From Ectothiorhodospiraceae bacterium (lineage in GTDB: Bacteria; Pseudomonadota; Gammaproteobacteria; Nitrococcales; Aquisalimonadaceae), in the NCBI GenBank assembly GCA_020831845.1, contig JAFIFV010000076.1:1-41604 (forward strand): 41,604 nucleotides of DNA. The letters are read 5' to 3'. Made by a program: the position numbers and the translations under genes. A model generated the notes under the pieces. The model was not told where the DNA came from. It did no database searches and worked only from the letters and a program-made list of their open reading frames with translations. The stretch's first letter is position 1, and each line of letters opens with the position of its first letter. This document shows, piece after piece, positions 17,216-25,224 of this stretch.

Positions 17216-18019
17216 ATGATCGTGAGTCGGGATACCCAGAGCTGGTTCGGGGATTTCAATCTGGATGTCCACCACACGCTGGAGTGGAAGGTGGGTCCCA
17301 TGAGTTTCTGGGTGTACCGCGACAATCACGAATGGAGGTTGCGCAGTGACGTTAGTGGGGATCCGTTGTCGCCGGTGGCGGAGACGGTGCTGCGTGAGGA
17401 GCGCCAGGCGGATGTCGAGGATTCCAAGGTGCAGCGCTTCCTGCTGGCGTCGGAAAGCGCCCGTCTCACGCTCGGTGTGATGCTGCCGGACCGGCCGGTG
17501 GTGTCCAAGCCGGCCAGCCCCGTCAGCATCCCGGCCGGCGAATCCGTGAAGTTCTATCTCAGCTATCCGGTCTGGGTGACGTTGGCGGTCGGTGACCCGG
17601 CAAAGAAGCTGACGGAGTTCGCCAGTCAGCGGCTTTCGGATACCTGGTTCGGGCCGAATACGCGCGAGGGGATGCTCTGCTATGCCACCCGCAGCCGCTG
17701 CCGGCTGAACCTGTCGGATCACCCCCATGTGCCGAACCGCGCCATCACCCAGCTTGTCATCCGTAACCGCGGCAAGGACGCGCTGACGCTGGACAAGGTC
17801 AAGCTGCCGGTTGCCACGCTCAGCCTGTACCGGTCCACCAGCCGCAACTGGCTGTGGACCCAGTCGGTGACGCTGCTCAGGCACGAGGATGGCGACATGG
17901 CGGAACTCCAGCTGGACAAGGAAGCGCCGGACGTTGCCGGCAGTTGCGAACTGGCCGCACCGCCCCGCGAGGCGCCGCAGCGGAATACCATCGTGCGGGC
18001 CTTCAGCCAGCTGTTCTGA
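17216..18019 (+). CDS. DUF432 family protein
   Basis: A 267-residue soluble protein resembling DUF432, a family first noted in archaea and often encoded beside small mechanosensitive channels. Visible conserved features are FWVYRDNHEWRL near residue 30, a central LPDRPVVSKPASPVSIPAGE, FYLSYPVWV, and SDTWFGPNTREGMLCYATRS, then LVIRNRGKDALTLDKVKLPV (an immunoglobulin-like strand pattern). No signal peptide or membrane helix is seen. GGAG lies 9-12 nt before ATG 17216; the longer open frame upstream lacks support. The mscS gene follows after 10 bp. The function is unknown; a role in regulating or assembling the channel is inference. Confidence 0.8.
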   Translation: MIVSRDTQSWFGDFNLDVHHTLEWKVGPMSFWVYRDNHEWRLRSDVSGDPLSPVAETVLREERQADVEDSKVQRFLLASESARLTLGVMLPDRPVVSKPASPVSIPAGESVKFYLSYPVWVTLAVGDPAKKLTEFASQRLSDTWFGPNTREGMLCYATRSRCRLNLSDHPHVPNRAITQLVIRNRGKDALTLDKVKLPVATLSLYRSTSRNWLWTQSVTLLRHEDGDMAELQLDKEAPDVAGSCELAAPPREAPQRNTIVRAFSQLF

Positions 18020-18029
18020 CGGGGGAGAC

Positions 18030-18935
18030 ATGTCCGACATGACCGATTCGATGTGGCTGCAAATCCTGGCCTACAACTGGATGGGGCTGCTCCAGGCGCT
18101 GCTGGTACTGGTGGTGGGCATACTTGCCGCGCGTATTGCCGGCAGGGCGGCGGCCCGTGCGGTGCAGGGCCATACGGGCGTGCACGAGGCCACGTTGATA
18201 CGCCGGCTCGTGTTCTACGTGATCACCGCCCTGGTCATCGCCACTGCCTTGCATCAACTGGGGTTTCGGCTGGGCGTGCTGCTGGGTGCGGCCGGTATTC
18301 TGACCGTGGCCATTGGCTTCGCCTCGCAGACTTCCGCTTCCAATCTCATTTCCGGTTTGTTCCTGCTGGCCGAACGTCCGTTCCAGTTGGGCGACATGAT
18401 CAAGGTGGGCGACGCCACCGGCGAGGTCATCGCCATCGACCTGATCTCGGTGAAGCTGCGAACCTTTGACAACCTGTATGTGCGCATCCCCAACGAATCG
18501 CTGGTCAAAAGCCAGGTGACGAATTTCTCGCGCTTTCCCATCCGCCGTTTCGACTTGCAGGTCGGCGTGGCCTACAAGGAGGATGTCGAGCGTGTGCGCA
18601 AGGTGCTGGAGCAGGTGGCGGACCGCAACCCGCTCTGCCTGGATGATCCCAAGCCGCTGATCATGTTCCAGGGGTTCGGTGATTCCTCGGTGAATCTGCA
18701 ACTCTCGGTGTGGGGGCGGCGGGAGAATTTTCTGGATCTGCGCACCAGTATCCCGATCGAGGTCAAGAAGACGTTCGAGGAGCAGGGGATCGAGATACCG
18801 TTCCCGCATCTGAGTCTTTACACCGGCAGCGTCACCATGCCGTTTCCGGTACAGCAAGTGGCCGCGTCGCCACCCCGGCAGGACAAGCCGCCTCCCGTGC
18901 CGCCCGACGAGGAGGAGCGTCGCGAGGAAAACTGA
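18030..18935 (+). CDS. Small-conductance mechanosensitive channel (MscS family)
   Basis: A 301-residue MscS-like channel that would release solutes when membrane tension rises during hypo-osmotic shock. There are three hydrophobic segments (~12-34, ~59-79, ~83-115); the last is the pore helix with GAAGILTVAIGFASQTSASN, a typical MscS pore signature. The beta domain follows (RPFQLGDMIKVGDATGEV, then RIPNESLV) and a C-terminal alpha/beta domain. The tail (residues ~270-301) is rich in Pro, Glu and Arg. ATG 18030 has GGGGGAG just upstream; the frame is open further but reads through DUF432. Clearly co-transcribed with the DUF432 gene. Confidence 0.92.
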   Translation: MSDMTDSMWLQILAYNWMGLLQALLVLVVGILAARIAGRAAARAVQGHTGVHEATLIRRLVFYVITALVIATALHQLGFRLGVLLGAAGILTVAIGFASQTSASNLISGLFLLAERPFQLGDMIKVGDATGEVIAIDLISVKLRTFDNLYVRIPNESLVKSQVTNFSRFPIRRFDLQVGVAYKEDVERVRKVLEQVADRNPLCLDDPKPLIMFQGFGDSSVNLQLSVWGRRENFLDLRTSIPIEVKKTFEEQGIEIPFPHLSLYTGSVTMPFPVQQVAASPPRQDKPPPVPPDEEERREEN

Positions 18936-19022
18936 TCCATCTCAATCGCCGGTGCTCGTGGGCCAGGCAGGATATCGAGGGCGGCTACTCCCGGCCATCA
19001 TTGCAGAGAGGGACATCACGGC

Positions 19023-20402
19023 ATGACCGACGAACAGATCCGCAACACGCCTTTCGACGAACTGGAGCATGGCCAGCGCGCCGAGCTGCGGCGCAAGCTC
19101 ACGATGGGTGACCTGCGCGCACAGGCTTCCCGCAAGGACGACCCGCTGGACCCGGACCAGGTGTCGGAGGAGCTCTACTACCGTATCGTGACCCACGGCA
19201 TGTGGGCCACCGGGCTGATTGCGCTGGCCGTGGCCACGCGGCTGCCGGGGCCGGGCAGTCGGCTGCTGGGCCATGAGTTGCGCTACCACGAGCCCGTCAG
19301 CCTCGGGGACATGGTCACGGTGCGACTGACGGTACGCGAGAAGCGTGCGGACAGGGAGGTGGTGCTGGATTGCCGCTGTCTGGGCGAGGGGGACCGGGAC
19401 GTGGTCACCGGCACAGTGCTGGTGGAGGCACCGGCCGAGCATATCAGCGAGGCCTCCGGCGACCTGGATGCGGATCAGGAGGGTGGTCGCCGGCGTCAGA
19501 TGAAACGCCTGCTGCGCATGGCCGAAGGGTTGCCCGCACTGCGCACCGCCGTCGTACATCCGGTGGACGTGTACTCCCTCTCCGGCGCAGTGGACGCATA
19601 CACCCGCGGCCTGATCGAACCGGTGCTGATCGGGCCGGAGCACCGCATCCGCAAGGCGGCGGACCAGGCCGGGTTGTCGCTGGAGGACCTGGAACTGATC
19701 GATACCGAGCACAGCCATGCCGCGGCTGCCCAGGCCGTGGAGCTGGCCAGGGAAGGCGATGTGGCGGCACTGATGAAGGGCGCACTGCATACCGATGAAT
19801 TCATGCAGTCCATCGTCGCCAGGAACAGTGGCCTGCGCACCGGACGCCGCATGAGCCACGCCTGGGTCATGGACGTGCCCACATACCCGCGGCCGCTGAT
19901 CATCACTGACTCGGCGCTGAACATCCGCCCGGATCTGTCCACCAAGGCCGACATTGCCCGGAACGTGATCGAGCTGGCACAGGCCATGGGCGTGGAGCGC
20001 CCCAAGGTGGCCATTCTCTCCGCCACTGAAGAGGTGAACCCGCAGCTGCAGTCCACGCTGGATGCCGCCGCACTCTGCAAGATGGCGGATCGCGGCCAGA
20101 TCAAGGGCGGCGAGCTGGACGGGCCACTGGCCTTCGACAACGCCATCTCCGAGGTGGCGGCGCGAACCAAGGGGATCCGGTCTTCGGTGGCCGGCCACCC
20201 CGACATCCTGCTGGCCCCCGACCTGGAATCCGCCAACATGCTGGGCAAGCAGCTTCGTTACCTGGCCGATGCCGAAACCGCTGGCATTGTCATGGGCGCC
20301 CGCGTTCCGGTGGTCCTCACCAGCAGGGCGGACGACAGGTTTTCACGGATTGCGTCCTGTGCTATCGCTGTACTGATGGCAAACCGGGAGCGAAAGGCAT
20401 GA
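19023..20402 (+). CDS. MaoC-like domain / phosphate acyltransferase fusion
   Basis: A 459-residue two-domain protein. Residues ~10-145 resemble the hotdog fold of MaoC-type enoyl-CoA hydratases (THGMWATG at 57-64, LPGPGSRLLGHELRY, PVSLGDMVTVRLTV). Residues ~155-459 form a phosphate acetyl/butyryltransferase domain (GLIEPVLIGPEHRIRKAA, MKGALHTDEFM, KADIARNVIELAQAMG, GELDGPLAFDNAIS), which interconverts acyl-CoA and acyl-phosphate. Such fusions are usually named bifunctional enoyl-CoA hydratase/phosphate acetyltransferase and sit next to ackA, as here (ATGA overlap). The hydratase motif D-x-N-P-x-H is not recognisable upstream of THGM, so the first domain may be inactive. Confidence 0.9.
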   Translation: MTDEQIRNTPFDELEHGQRAELRRKLTMGDLRAQASRKDDPLDPDQVSEELYYRIVTHGMWATGLIALAVATRLPGPGSRLLGHELRYHEPVSLGDMVTVRLTVREKRADREVVLDCRCLGEGDRDVVTGTVLVEAPAEHISEASGDLDADQEGGRRRQMKRLLRMAEGLPALRTAVVHPVDVYSLSGAVDAYTRGLIEPVLIGPEHRIRKAADQAGLSLEDLELIDTEHSHAAAAQAVELAREGDVAALMKGALHTDEFMQSIVARNSGLRTGRRMSHAWVMDVPTYPRPLIITDSALNIRPDLSTKADIARNVIELAQAMGVERPKVAILSATEEVNPQLQSTLDAAALCKMADRGQIKGGELDGPLAFDNAISEVAARTKGIRSSVAGHPDILLAPDLESANMLGKQLRYLADAETAGIVMGARVPVVLTSRADDRFSRIASCAIAVLMANRERKA

Positions 20403-21574
20403 ACCAACAGTCCGTGCTGGTGGTGAACGCCGGTTCCTCCAGCATCAAGTTCGCGCTCTATGCCCGTGGCGATCGACCCACCCCCTTGTACCGCGGCCAG
20501 GCCGACGGCCTTGGCGGCGACGCGCGGTTCCGGGTCAGCGACCTGGTAGAGGGCGGCACCGAGCAGCGGGCTCTGCGGGGCGGCGACCACCGAGCTGCCA
20601 TCGAAGCGCTGATGGAGTGGGTGGAACACTGCAGCCGGGATCGCCCGCTTGCCGCAGCGGGGCACCGCGTGGTGCACGGCGGCACGCGCTACAGCGAGCC
20701 GGTGCGGTTGACTGACGGGATACTTGCCGAGCTGGAAGATCTCAAGGGGCTGGCACCCCTGCACCAGCCGCACAATCTCTCTCCCGTGCGGTTGCTGGCG
20801 GAACTGCGCCCGGACCTGCCGCAGACGGCAAGCTTCGATACCGCGTTTCACCGTGACCAGCCCTGGTACGCCCAGCGCTTCGCGTTGCCCCGGAGCTATG
20901 CCGACGAGGGCGTGCTGCGCTACGGATTCCATGGCCTGTCCTACCAGTACATGGCCCGCTGGCTGAAGGAGCACCATCCAGAGCTGCATCGCGGACGGGT
21001 CATCGTCGCGCATCTGGGCAACGGCGCCAGCCTCTGCGCCATGCGCGGCGGCCGGAGCGTGGCCACCAGCATGGGCTTCACCGCGCTGGACGGTCTGCCC
21101 ATGGGGCAACGCTGCGGCAGCCTGGATCCGGGCGTGGTGCTGTACCTCATCCGGCAGCGGGGAATGGCCGCGGAAGACGTGGAGGACCTGCTCTACCGCC
21201 GCTCCGGGTTGCTGGGCATGTCCGGCATCAGCCACGATGTGCGCGCGCTGCTGGAAAGCCGCGAGCCCGCGGCGGCGGAGGCGCTGGAGATCTACTGCTA
21301 TCGCGCGGCGCGTGAAATCGGCTCGCTGGCGGCTGCCCTGGGGGGAATGGACGCCCTGGTGTTCACCGCCGGTGTGGGCGAGCATGCCGCACCGGTGCGG
21401 GCCGATATCTGCGGGCGTCTCTCCTGGCTGGGGGTGGCGCTGGACGAGGAACGGAACCGGGGGCATGCGGGTTGTATCAGCCACGATGACAGCACTCCGG
21501 TGCTGGTAGTGCCCACCGACGAGGAGGGCGAGATCGCGCGGGACATCGAGACGCTGTTGCGCGGTGGAGGATGA
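20399..21574 (+). CDS. ackA: Acetate kinase (or related short-chain acyl kinase)
   Basis: AckA transfers phosphate between acetyl-phosphate and ADP, making ATP during overflow metabolism. The 391-residue protein has signature 1 VVNAGSSSIKF (N10 to K17) and signature 2 SYADEGVLRYGFHGLSYQY, plus AHLGNGASLCAM, DGLPMGQRCGSLDPG and VFTAGVGEHA. Its start overlaps the upstream phosphotransacetylase stop by 4 bp, so the two act as a Pta-AckA module. Whether acetate or another short acid is preferred cannot be read from sequence. Confidence 0.93.
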   Translation: MNQQSVLVVNAGSSSIKFALYARGDRPTPLYRGQADGLGGDARFRVSDLVEGGTEQRALRGGDHRAAIEALMEWVEHCSRDRPLAAAGHRVVHGGTRYSEPVRLTDGILAELEDLKGLAPLHQPHNLSPVRLLAELRPDLPQTASFDTAFHRDQPWYAQRFALPRSYADEGVLRYGFHGLSYQYMARWLKEHHPELHRGRVIVAHLGNGASLCAMRGGRSVATSMGFTALDGLPMGQRCGSLDPGVVLYLIRQRGMAAEDVEDLLYRRSGLLGMSGISHDVRALLESREPAAAEALEIYCYRAAREIGSLAAALGGMDALVFTAGVGEHAAPVRADICGRLSWLGVALDEERNRGHAGCISHDDSTPVLVVPTDEEGEIARDIETLLRGGG

Positions 21575-21590
21575 CGACGGGGGCGTCGGA

Positions 21591-21905
21591 ATGAAGCTGG
21601 TTTACAGCTCGCACAGCCCGCTGCTGGTGGGGCACATGCGCAACATCCTGGAAAGCGAGGGCATACGCTGTGTCTGCCGGAACATGATGCTGGTCGGCGG
21701 CGCCGGCGAACTGCCGCCCACAGCGGTCTGGCCGGAGCTTTGGGTGGAACGCGAGATCGACTACGAGCGGGCCGAGCGCCTGATTCGCGAGGCCCAGGCG
21801 CCATCGTCGGGCGGCGAGGGCTGGACCTGTCCGGGATGCGGCGAGCGTCTCGAGCCGCAGTTCACCGAATGCTGGCAGTGCGGCCGAAGCCGGCCGAAGC
21901 GCTGA
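21591..21905 (+). CDS. DUF2007 protein with C-terminal zinc ribbon
   Basis: A 104-residue protein. The N-terminal ~65 residues (KLVYSSHSPLLVGHMRNILE, GIRCVCRN, PPTAVWPELWVEREIDYERA) match DUF2007, a putative signal-transduction or ligand-binding fold related to GlnB-like ferredoxin folds. The C-terminus carries two CxxC/CxxCG pairs (CPGCGE and CWQCGR), a zinc ribbon. ATG 21591 follows ackA by 16 bp; the frame is open from GTG 21564 inside ackA but ATG gives the usual family start. Function unknown; the zinc ribbon suggests protein or nucleic-acid contact. Confidence 0.82.
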   Translation: MKLVYSSHSPLLVGHMRNILESEGIRCVCRNMMLVGGAGELPPTAVWPELWVEREIDYERAERLIREAQAPSSGGEGWTCPGCGERLEPQFTECWQCGRSRPKR

Positions 21906-21927
21906 CCGGCGTCGGACCCCCCGGGGC

Positions 21928-22740
21928 TCAGGTCTCCCCCAGCATTCTCCGCCAATCCACAGCCGGATCTCCCACCGCCAGTACATCCTTCAGGGTTGGT
22001 GAGGGTCGCGTGTTGTAGCGCACCGGCTCCAGGCTGCGCAGGTGCACCAGACGGCCGCCCACGGCTTCAAGAATGGCCTGGGAGGCGGCGATGTCCCATT
22101 CGGAAATGGCGCCGTAGCGGGGGAACAGGTCCGCGCCACCCTCGGCGACCAGGCAGAACTTCAACGAAGCGCCCAGCGACAGCACCTCGTGGGGAGGCAG
22201 TCGCGCCAGCAGGGCGCGGGTGCGCGGCCCCGGTTGCGGGCGGCCCAGCACCACCCGCATCGGCGACAGCAGCGGGCTGCGCGGGTGTATGGGAACGGGT
22301 TCGTGTTCCTGCAGGCGTCGCCAGCCGCCGATGCCGGCCCCACCGTACCAGAACAGTCCGGAGATCGGTGCGTGCACCACGCCCAGCACGGGGGTGCCGT
22401 TCTCCACCAGCGCGATGTTGACGCTGAACTGGTCGTTGCGCCGGATGAATTCCCGGGTGCCGTCCAGCGGATCCACTAGCCAGTAGCGCGTCCAGCGGCT
22501 GCGCTCGAACCACGAGGGGATCTCGGATTCCTCCGACAGCAGCGGGGTGTCCGGGAGCAGGCCGGCCAGGCCCCGGCTGATGATGTCGTGGGCCGCCTGG
22601 TCGGCATCGGTCAGCGGCGAGTCGTCCGCCTTGCGGCGCACGCTGAAATTCTGCCGGTAGATGTCGCGAATGGCGTCGCCGGCCTGCCGCGCGAGGTGCA
22701 GCAGATCCGGCAGCAGCTCTCTTCGCCGGTTGGCATCCAT
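21928..22740 (-). CDS. cysQ: 3'(2'),5'-bisphosphate nucleotidase CysQ
   Basis: CysQ removes the 3'-phosphate from PAP, the by-product of sulfate assimilation and carrier-protein phosphopantetheinylation. The 270-residue protein has the lithium-sensitive phosphatase metal motifs: SPLTDADQAAH, LLSEESE, WLVDPLDGTREFI and EWDIAASQAILEAVGG. The length matches the family (~250-270). It lies 3 bp after nudE on the same strand; both enzymes act on nucleotide by-products, and cysQ-nudE linkage is common in gammaproteobacteria. Confidence 0.93.
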   Translation of the reverse strand: MDANRRRELLPDLLHLARQAGDAIRDIYRQNFSVRRKADDSPLTDADQAAHDIISRGLAGLLPDTPLLSEESEIPSWFERSRWTRYWLVDPLDGTREFIRRNDQFSVNIALVENGTPVLGVVHAPISGLFWYGGAGIGGWRRLQEHEPVPIHPRSPLLSPMRVVLGRPQPGPRTRALLARLPPHEVLSLGASLKFCLVAEGGADLFPRYGAISEWDIAASQAILEAVGGRLVHLRSLEPVRYNTRPSPTLKDVLAVGDPAVDWRRMLGET

Positions 22741-22743
22741 GGG

Positions 22744-23310
22744 TCAGCCGTGGCCGTTGCTCCGGCGCTGGAGGTGACTGCGTGCCATGTAGATGGCGGC
22801 GATGGAGCGCCCTTCAGTCAGTTCCTCGCCATCCATGACCAGGTCCTCGAAATCGTTCATGGGAAATTCCACCACCTCGATGGGCTCGGGCTCGTCGCCT
22901 TCCATGCGCTGAGGGTAGAGATCCTCGGCGAGGATGACCTGGGTGCGATGGCCCAGATAGCCGGGAGCCAGGCTCAGTGCGCGTAGCTTGGTCAGCTTGC
23001 GGGCGCCGTAGCCCACCTCCTCCATCAGCTCGCGATTGGCAGCCTCCAGCATGTCTTCGCCCGGTTCCACACGTCCCTTCGGCAGGCCCAGCTCATAGCG
23101 CTCCAGGCCAACACCGTACTCCCGGATCAGCAGCACGGTTTCCGGAGTGAGCAGCGGAACGATGATGACCGCACCAACGCTGCCGGAACCTCGCAGCCGC
23201 TCGAACTCCACCTCCACGCCGTTGGAGAACCGCAGGTTCACGGCTTCCACGCGGAATAGCCGGGAGCGGGCGACGATGCGGGTATCCAGGATTTCGGGTT
23301 TCTTGCGCAT
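22744..23310 (-). CDS. nudE: ADP compounds hydrolase NudE
   Basis: NudE is a Nudix hydrolase acting on ADP-ribose, NADH and diadenosine polyphosphates. The Nudix box is complete: GRVEPGEDMLEAANRELMEE followed by VGYG, with the metal-binding Glu residues in REL-MEE. The N-terminus (ILDTRIVARSRLFRVEAVNL) and LRALSLAPGYLGH match NudE in particular. It has 188 residues, a typical length. Divergent from yrfG across a 350-bp repeat-containing gap. Confidence 0.92.
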   Translation of the reverse strand: MRKKPEILDTRIVARSRLFRVEAVNLRFSNGVEVEFERLRGSGSVGAVIIVPLLTPETVLLIREYGVGLERYELGLPKGRVEPGEDMLEAANRELMEEVGYGARKLTKLRALSLAPGYLGHRTQVILAEDLYPQRMEGDEPEPIEVVEFPMNDFEDLVMDGEELTEGRSIAAIYMARSHLQRRSNGHG

Positions 23311-23366
23311 GATCGTGGCGCACTCTCGTCATCTTCAAAGAGGTCTCATTCTACACGTACGGTGGT

Positions 23367-23450
23367 GCAGGGTGGATATCGCTGCGCTCCATCCACCCTG
23401 CGCCAATCCACGGCACAGGGTGGATGGAGGCGAAGCCGATCTCCCCCATT
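23367..23450. repeat. Two copies of the GTGGAT hairpin repeat, opposite orientation
   Basis: A reverse copy at 23367-23401 (GCAGGGTGGATATCGC, then GCGCTCCATCCACCCTGC, nearly a perfect palindrome at its ends) and a forward copy at 23414-23450 (ACAGGGTGGATGGAGGCG). Same family as 11689-11860. They occupy the left half of the nudE-yrfG divergent gap (23311-23660); the right half holds the hairpin at 23546-23582. Confidence 0.65.
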
Positions 23451-23545
23451 CGGCCAACCGCCGGACCACGCGATTCCCGCACCCAGGCCGGCATTGGCTG
23501 GATCGAAGCCAGCATGCAGGTCCGACCGCCCGAACACCCCACAGC

Positions 23546-23582
23546 GGCAGGGTCTGCACCACAATGTTGTGCAGACCCTGCC
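23546..23582. other. Perfect 14-bp hairpin upstream of yrfG
   Basis: GGCAGGGTCTGCAC (23546-23559) and GTGCAGACCCTGCC (23569-23582) are perfect complements around a 9-nt loop. No T-run follows on either strand. It ends 78 bp before the yrfG start. A smaller stem (TGGCT at 23495-23499 with AGCCA at 23507-23511) lies just upstream. Confidence 0.6.
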
Positions 23583-23660
23583 CCTCGGCTACGGAAGCTG
23601 CAAACGAGACCTTCCACCGGGTACTCTATGCCCCATGAGTGACTTGCCGGAGTTTCAATC

Positions 23661-24338
23661 GTGATCGACTGGTCCCGTGTGGATACCGTGCTGCTGGATA
23701 TGGATGGCACGCTGCTGGATCTGGCCTTCGACAACCATTTCTGGCTGGAGGCCCTGCCTGCGCGGCTTGCGCGGGAGCGCAGAGTCAGCCTGGAGCAGGC
23801 GCGCGGACATCTGTTCCCGCTGATGAAGCAGGTGGAGGGGACGCTGGACTGGTACTGCCTGGACTACTGGCAGGACCGGCTGAGGGTGGATCTGGTGCAA
23901 CTGAAGCAGGAGACCGCACACATGATCGGCTTTCGGCCTGGCGCGGAAGCCTTCCTGCAGGCGTTGAACCGTTCCGGCAAGCGGGCCGTCCTGGTCACCA
24001 ATGCTCATCGTGGCAGCCTGGGCCTGAAGCTGCAGCGTGTGCCGGCGCTGGAGGGCTATCTGGACGAAGCCTATTCCTCTCATGATTTCGGTGTGTCCAA
24101 GGAGTTCTCCGATTTCTGGGATGGCGTGCAGTCGAAGGACGGCTTCGAGCCCGGTCGTACCGTGTTGCTGGACGACAGCGTGCGTGTGCTTTCTGCTGCG
24201 AGGGACTGGGGGGTGCCTCAGGTGTTCGGTATCGCGCAGCCGGATCTCAGCCGGCCGCCGCTGAGTGGGGCGGAGTTTCCGCTGATCGTGGATTTTCAGC
24301 GGGTGGTGCCGCGGGTGCGGGGCGTGACCGCCGGATAG
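23661..24338 (+). CDS. yrfG: GMP/IMP nucleotidase YrfG (HAD family)
   Basis: A 225-residue haloacid-dehalogenase-type phosphatase resembling E. coli YrfG, which dephosphorylates GMP and IMP. HAD motif I is LLDMDGTLLDL (nucleophile Asp13, Asp15), motif II AVLVTNAH, the lysine motif lies in SSHDFGVSKE, and motif IV is VLLDDSVRVL. The conserved GTLDWYCLDYWQDRLRVDL cap region supports YrfG rather than a generic HAD. It starts at GTG 23661 with GGAG ~9 nt upstream. yrfG and nudE are neighbours in E. coli too, separated there by other genes. Confidence 0.9.
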   Translation: MIDWSRVDTVLLDMDGTLLDLAFDNHFWLEALPARLARERRVSLEQARGHLFPLMKQVEGTLDWYCLDYWQDRLRVDLVQLKQETAHMIGFRPGAEAFLQALNRSGKRAVLVTNAHRGSLGLKLQRVPALEGYLDEAYSSHDFGVSKEFSDFWDGVQSKDGFEPGRTVLLDDSVRVLSAARDWGVPQVFGIAQPDLSRPPLSGAEFPLIVDFQRVVPRVRGVTAG

Positions 24339-24343
24339 CGGTT

Positions 24344-24424
24344 GTTGGGGTTCGCCTTCGGCTCACCCCAACCTACGAGTCACGGATTTGTTGTAGGTTG
24401 GGGTGAGCGTCAGCGAACCCCAGC
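24344..24424. repeat. Inverted pair of GTAGGTTGGGGTGAG repeats between convergent genes
   Basis: A reverse copy (24344-24375, TTGGGGTTCGCCTTCGGCTC then ACCCCAACCTAC) and a forward copy (24393-24424, GTAGGTTGGGGTGAGCGTCA then GCGAACCCC) face each other with 17 bp between. Each copy is itself a hairpin (GGGG/CCCC arms), and the pair can form a longer stem. Between yrfG (+) and gspN (-), where a bidirectional terminator would be expected. A further copy is at 39850-39880. Confidence 0.75.
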
Positions 24425-24432
24425 ATGGCTCT

Positions 24433-25224
24433 CTACTGCAATTCTCCCCGGAACCCCATCGGATTGTTGATGTTGCCGTTGAAGCGAATCAGGTTCTCCG
24501 CCATCGGGTCGGGCAGACCGGTGAAGCGCAGCCCCTGGACCAGGTCCGGTGAAGCGCCCTCCATGGCCTGGAACAGTACCTCGCCGCTTAGCTGGCCGCT
24601 GTCCGGCTGCAGCGTGGCACTGCCGTCTACCCGAAGCAGCGCTTCCACGGTGATGATCTCCAACGCTGTCACATTGCCGCTGGAGTCGATACGCACCGCG
24701 TAATCGCCCAGTTGGTATTCGTCGCCGAAATAGATGTTGCCGTTGGTCCAGTTCACCATGCCTTCGATACGTTCCGGATTGCCCTCCCGGTCCAGCACCA
24801 CTTCCCGGAAATAGGCGTCGATGCGGCCGCCGATGCGCAGCGGGAGTGGCCTGGCGGAGGCCGCCCGCACCAGTTCGTCCGCACCGGCGTCCAGGCGCAG
24901 CTCGCTCATCCTGAGCTTGCCGTCCAGCCCCGTCCGCACATAGCCGCGTACCTGACCATCGGCCAGGTCGGCCTGGATCTGGTAATGCAGTTCTCCACGC
25001 CAAAGGCTGCCGGGCTGCAGCTTCCAGCGCACCCGGTCCAGCCGGTGCTGATCGATGATCACGGTGGCGGCGTTGCCTTCCCAGATGGTGCCGCGCAGTC
25101 CGTAGGCGTCGCCGGGAATCCCGCTGCTGGCAATGCCCCAGGCATGGCTGGCGGGGAAAGTCATGACCAGGGCGGTGAGGAATACCACGACAAAGATCAC
25201 CGCCAGTGCGAGTTTCCGTTTCAT
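24433..25224 (-). CDS. gspN: Type II secretion system protein N
   Basis: A 263-residue GspN, a bitopic inner-membrane protein found in many but not all T2SS clusters. One N-terminal membrane helix (LALAVIFVVVFLTALVMTFP) is followed by a periplasmic beta-rich domain with family features GIPGDAYGLRGTIWEGNAA near residue 37 and LRGELQ-type strands. Exact function is unsettled; it is thought to link inner and outer membrane parts. It is the last gene of the gspC-N cluster and abuts gspM, whose TGA overlaps its ATG. Confidence 0.88.
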   Translation of the reverse strand: MKRKLALAVIFVVVFLTALVMTFPASHAWGIASSGIPGDAYGLRGTIWEGNAATVIIDQHRLDRVRWKLQPGSLWRGELHYQIQADLADGQVRGYVRTGLDGKLRMSELRLDAGADELVRAASARPLPLRIGGRIDAYFREVVLDREGNPERIEGMVNWTNGNIYFGDEYQLGDYAVRIDSSGNVTALEIITVEALLRVDGSATLQPDSGQLSGEVLFQAMEGASPDLVQGLRFTGLPDPMAENLIRFNGNINNPMGFRGELQ

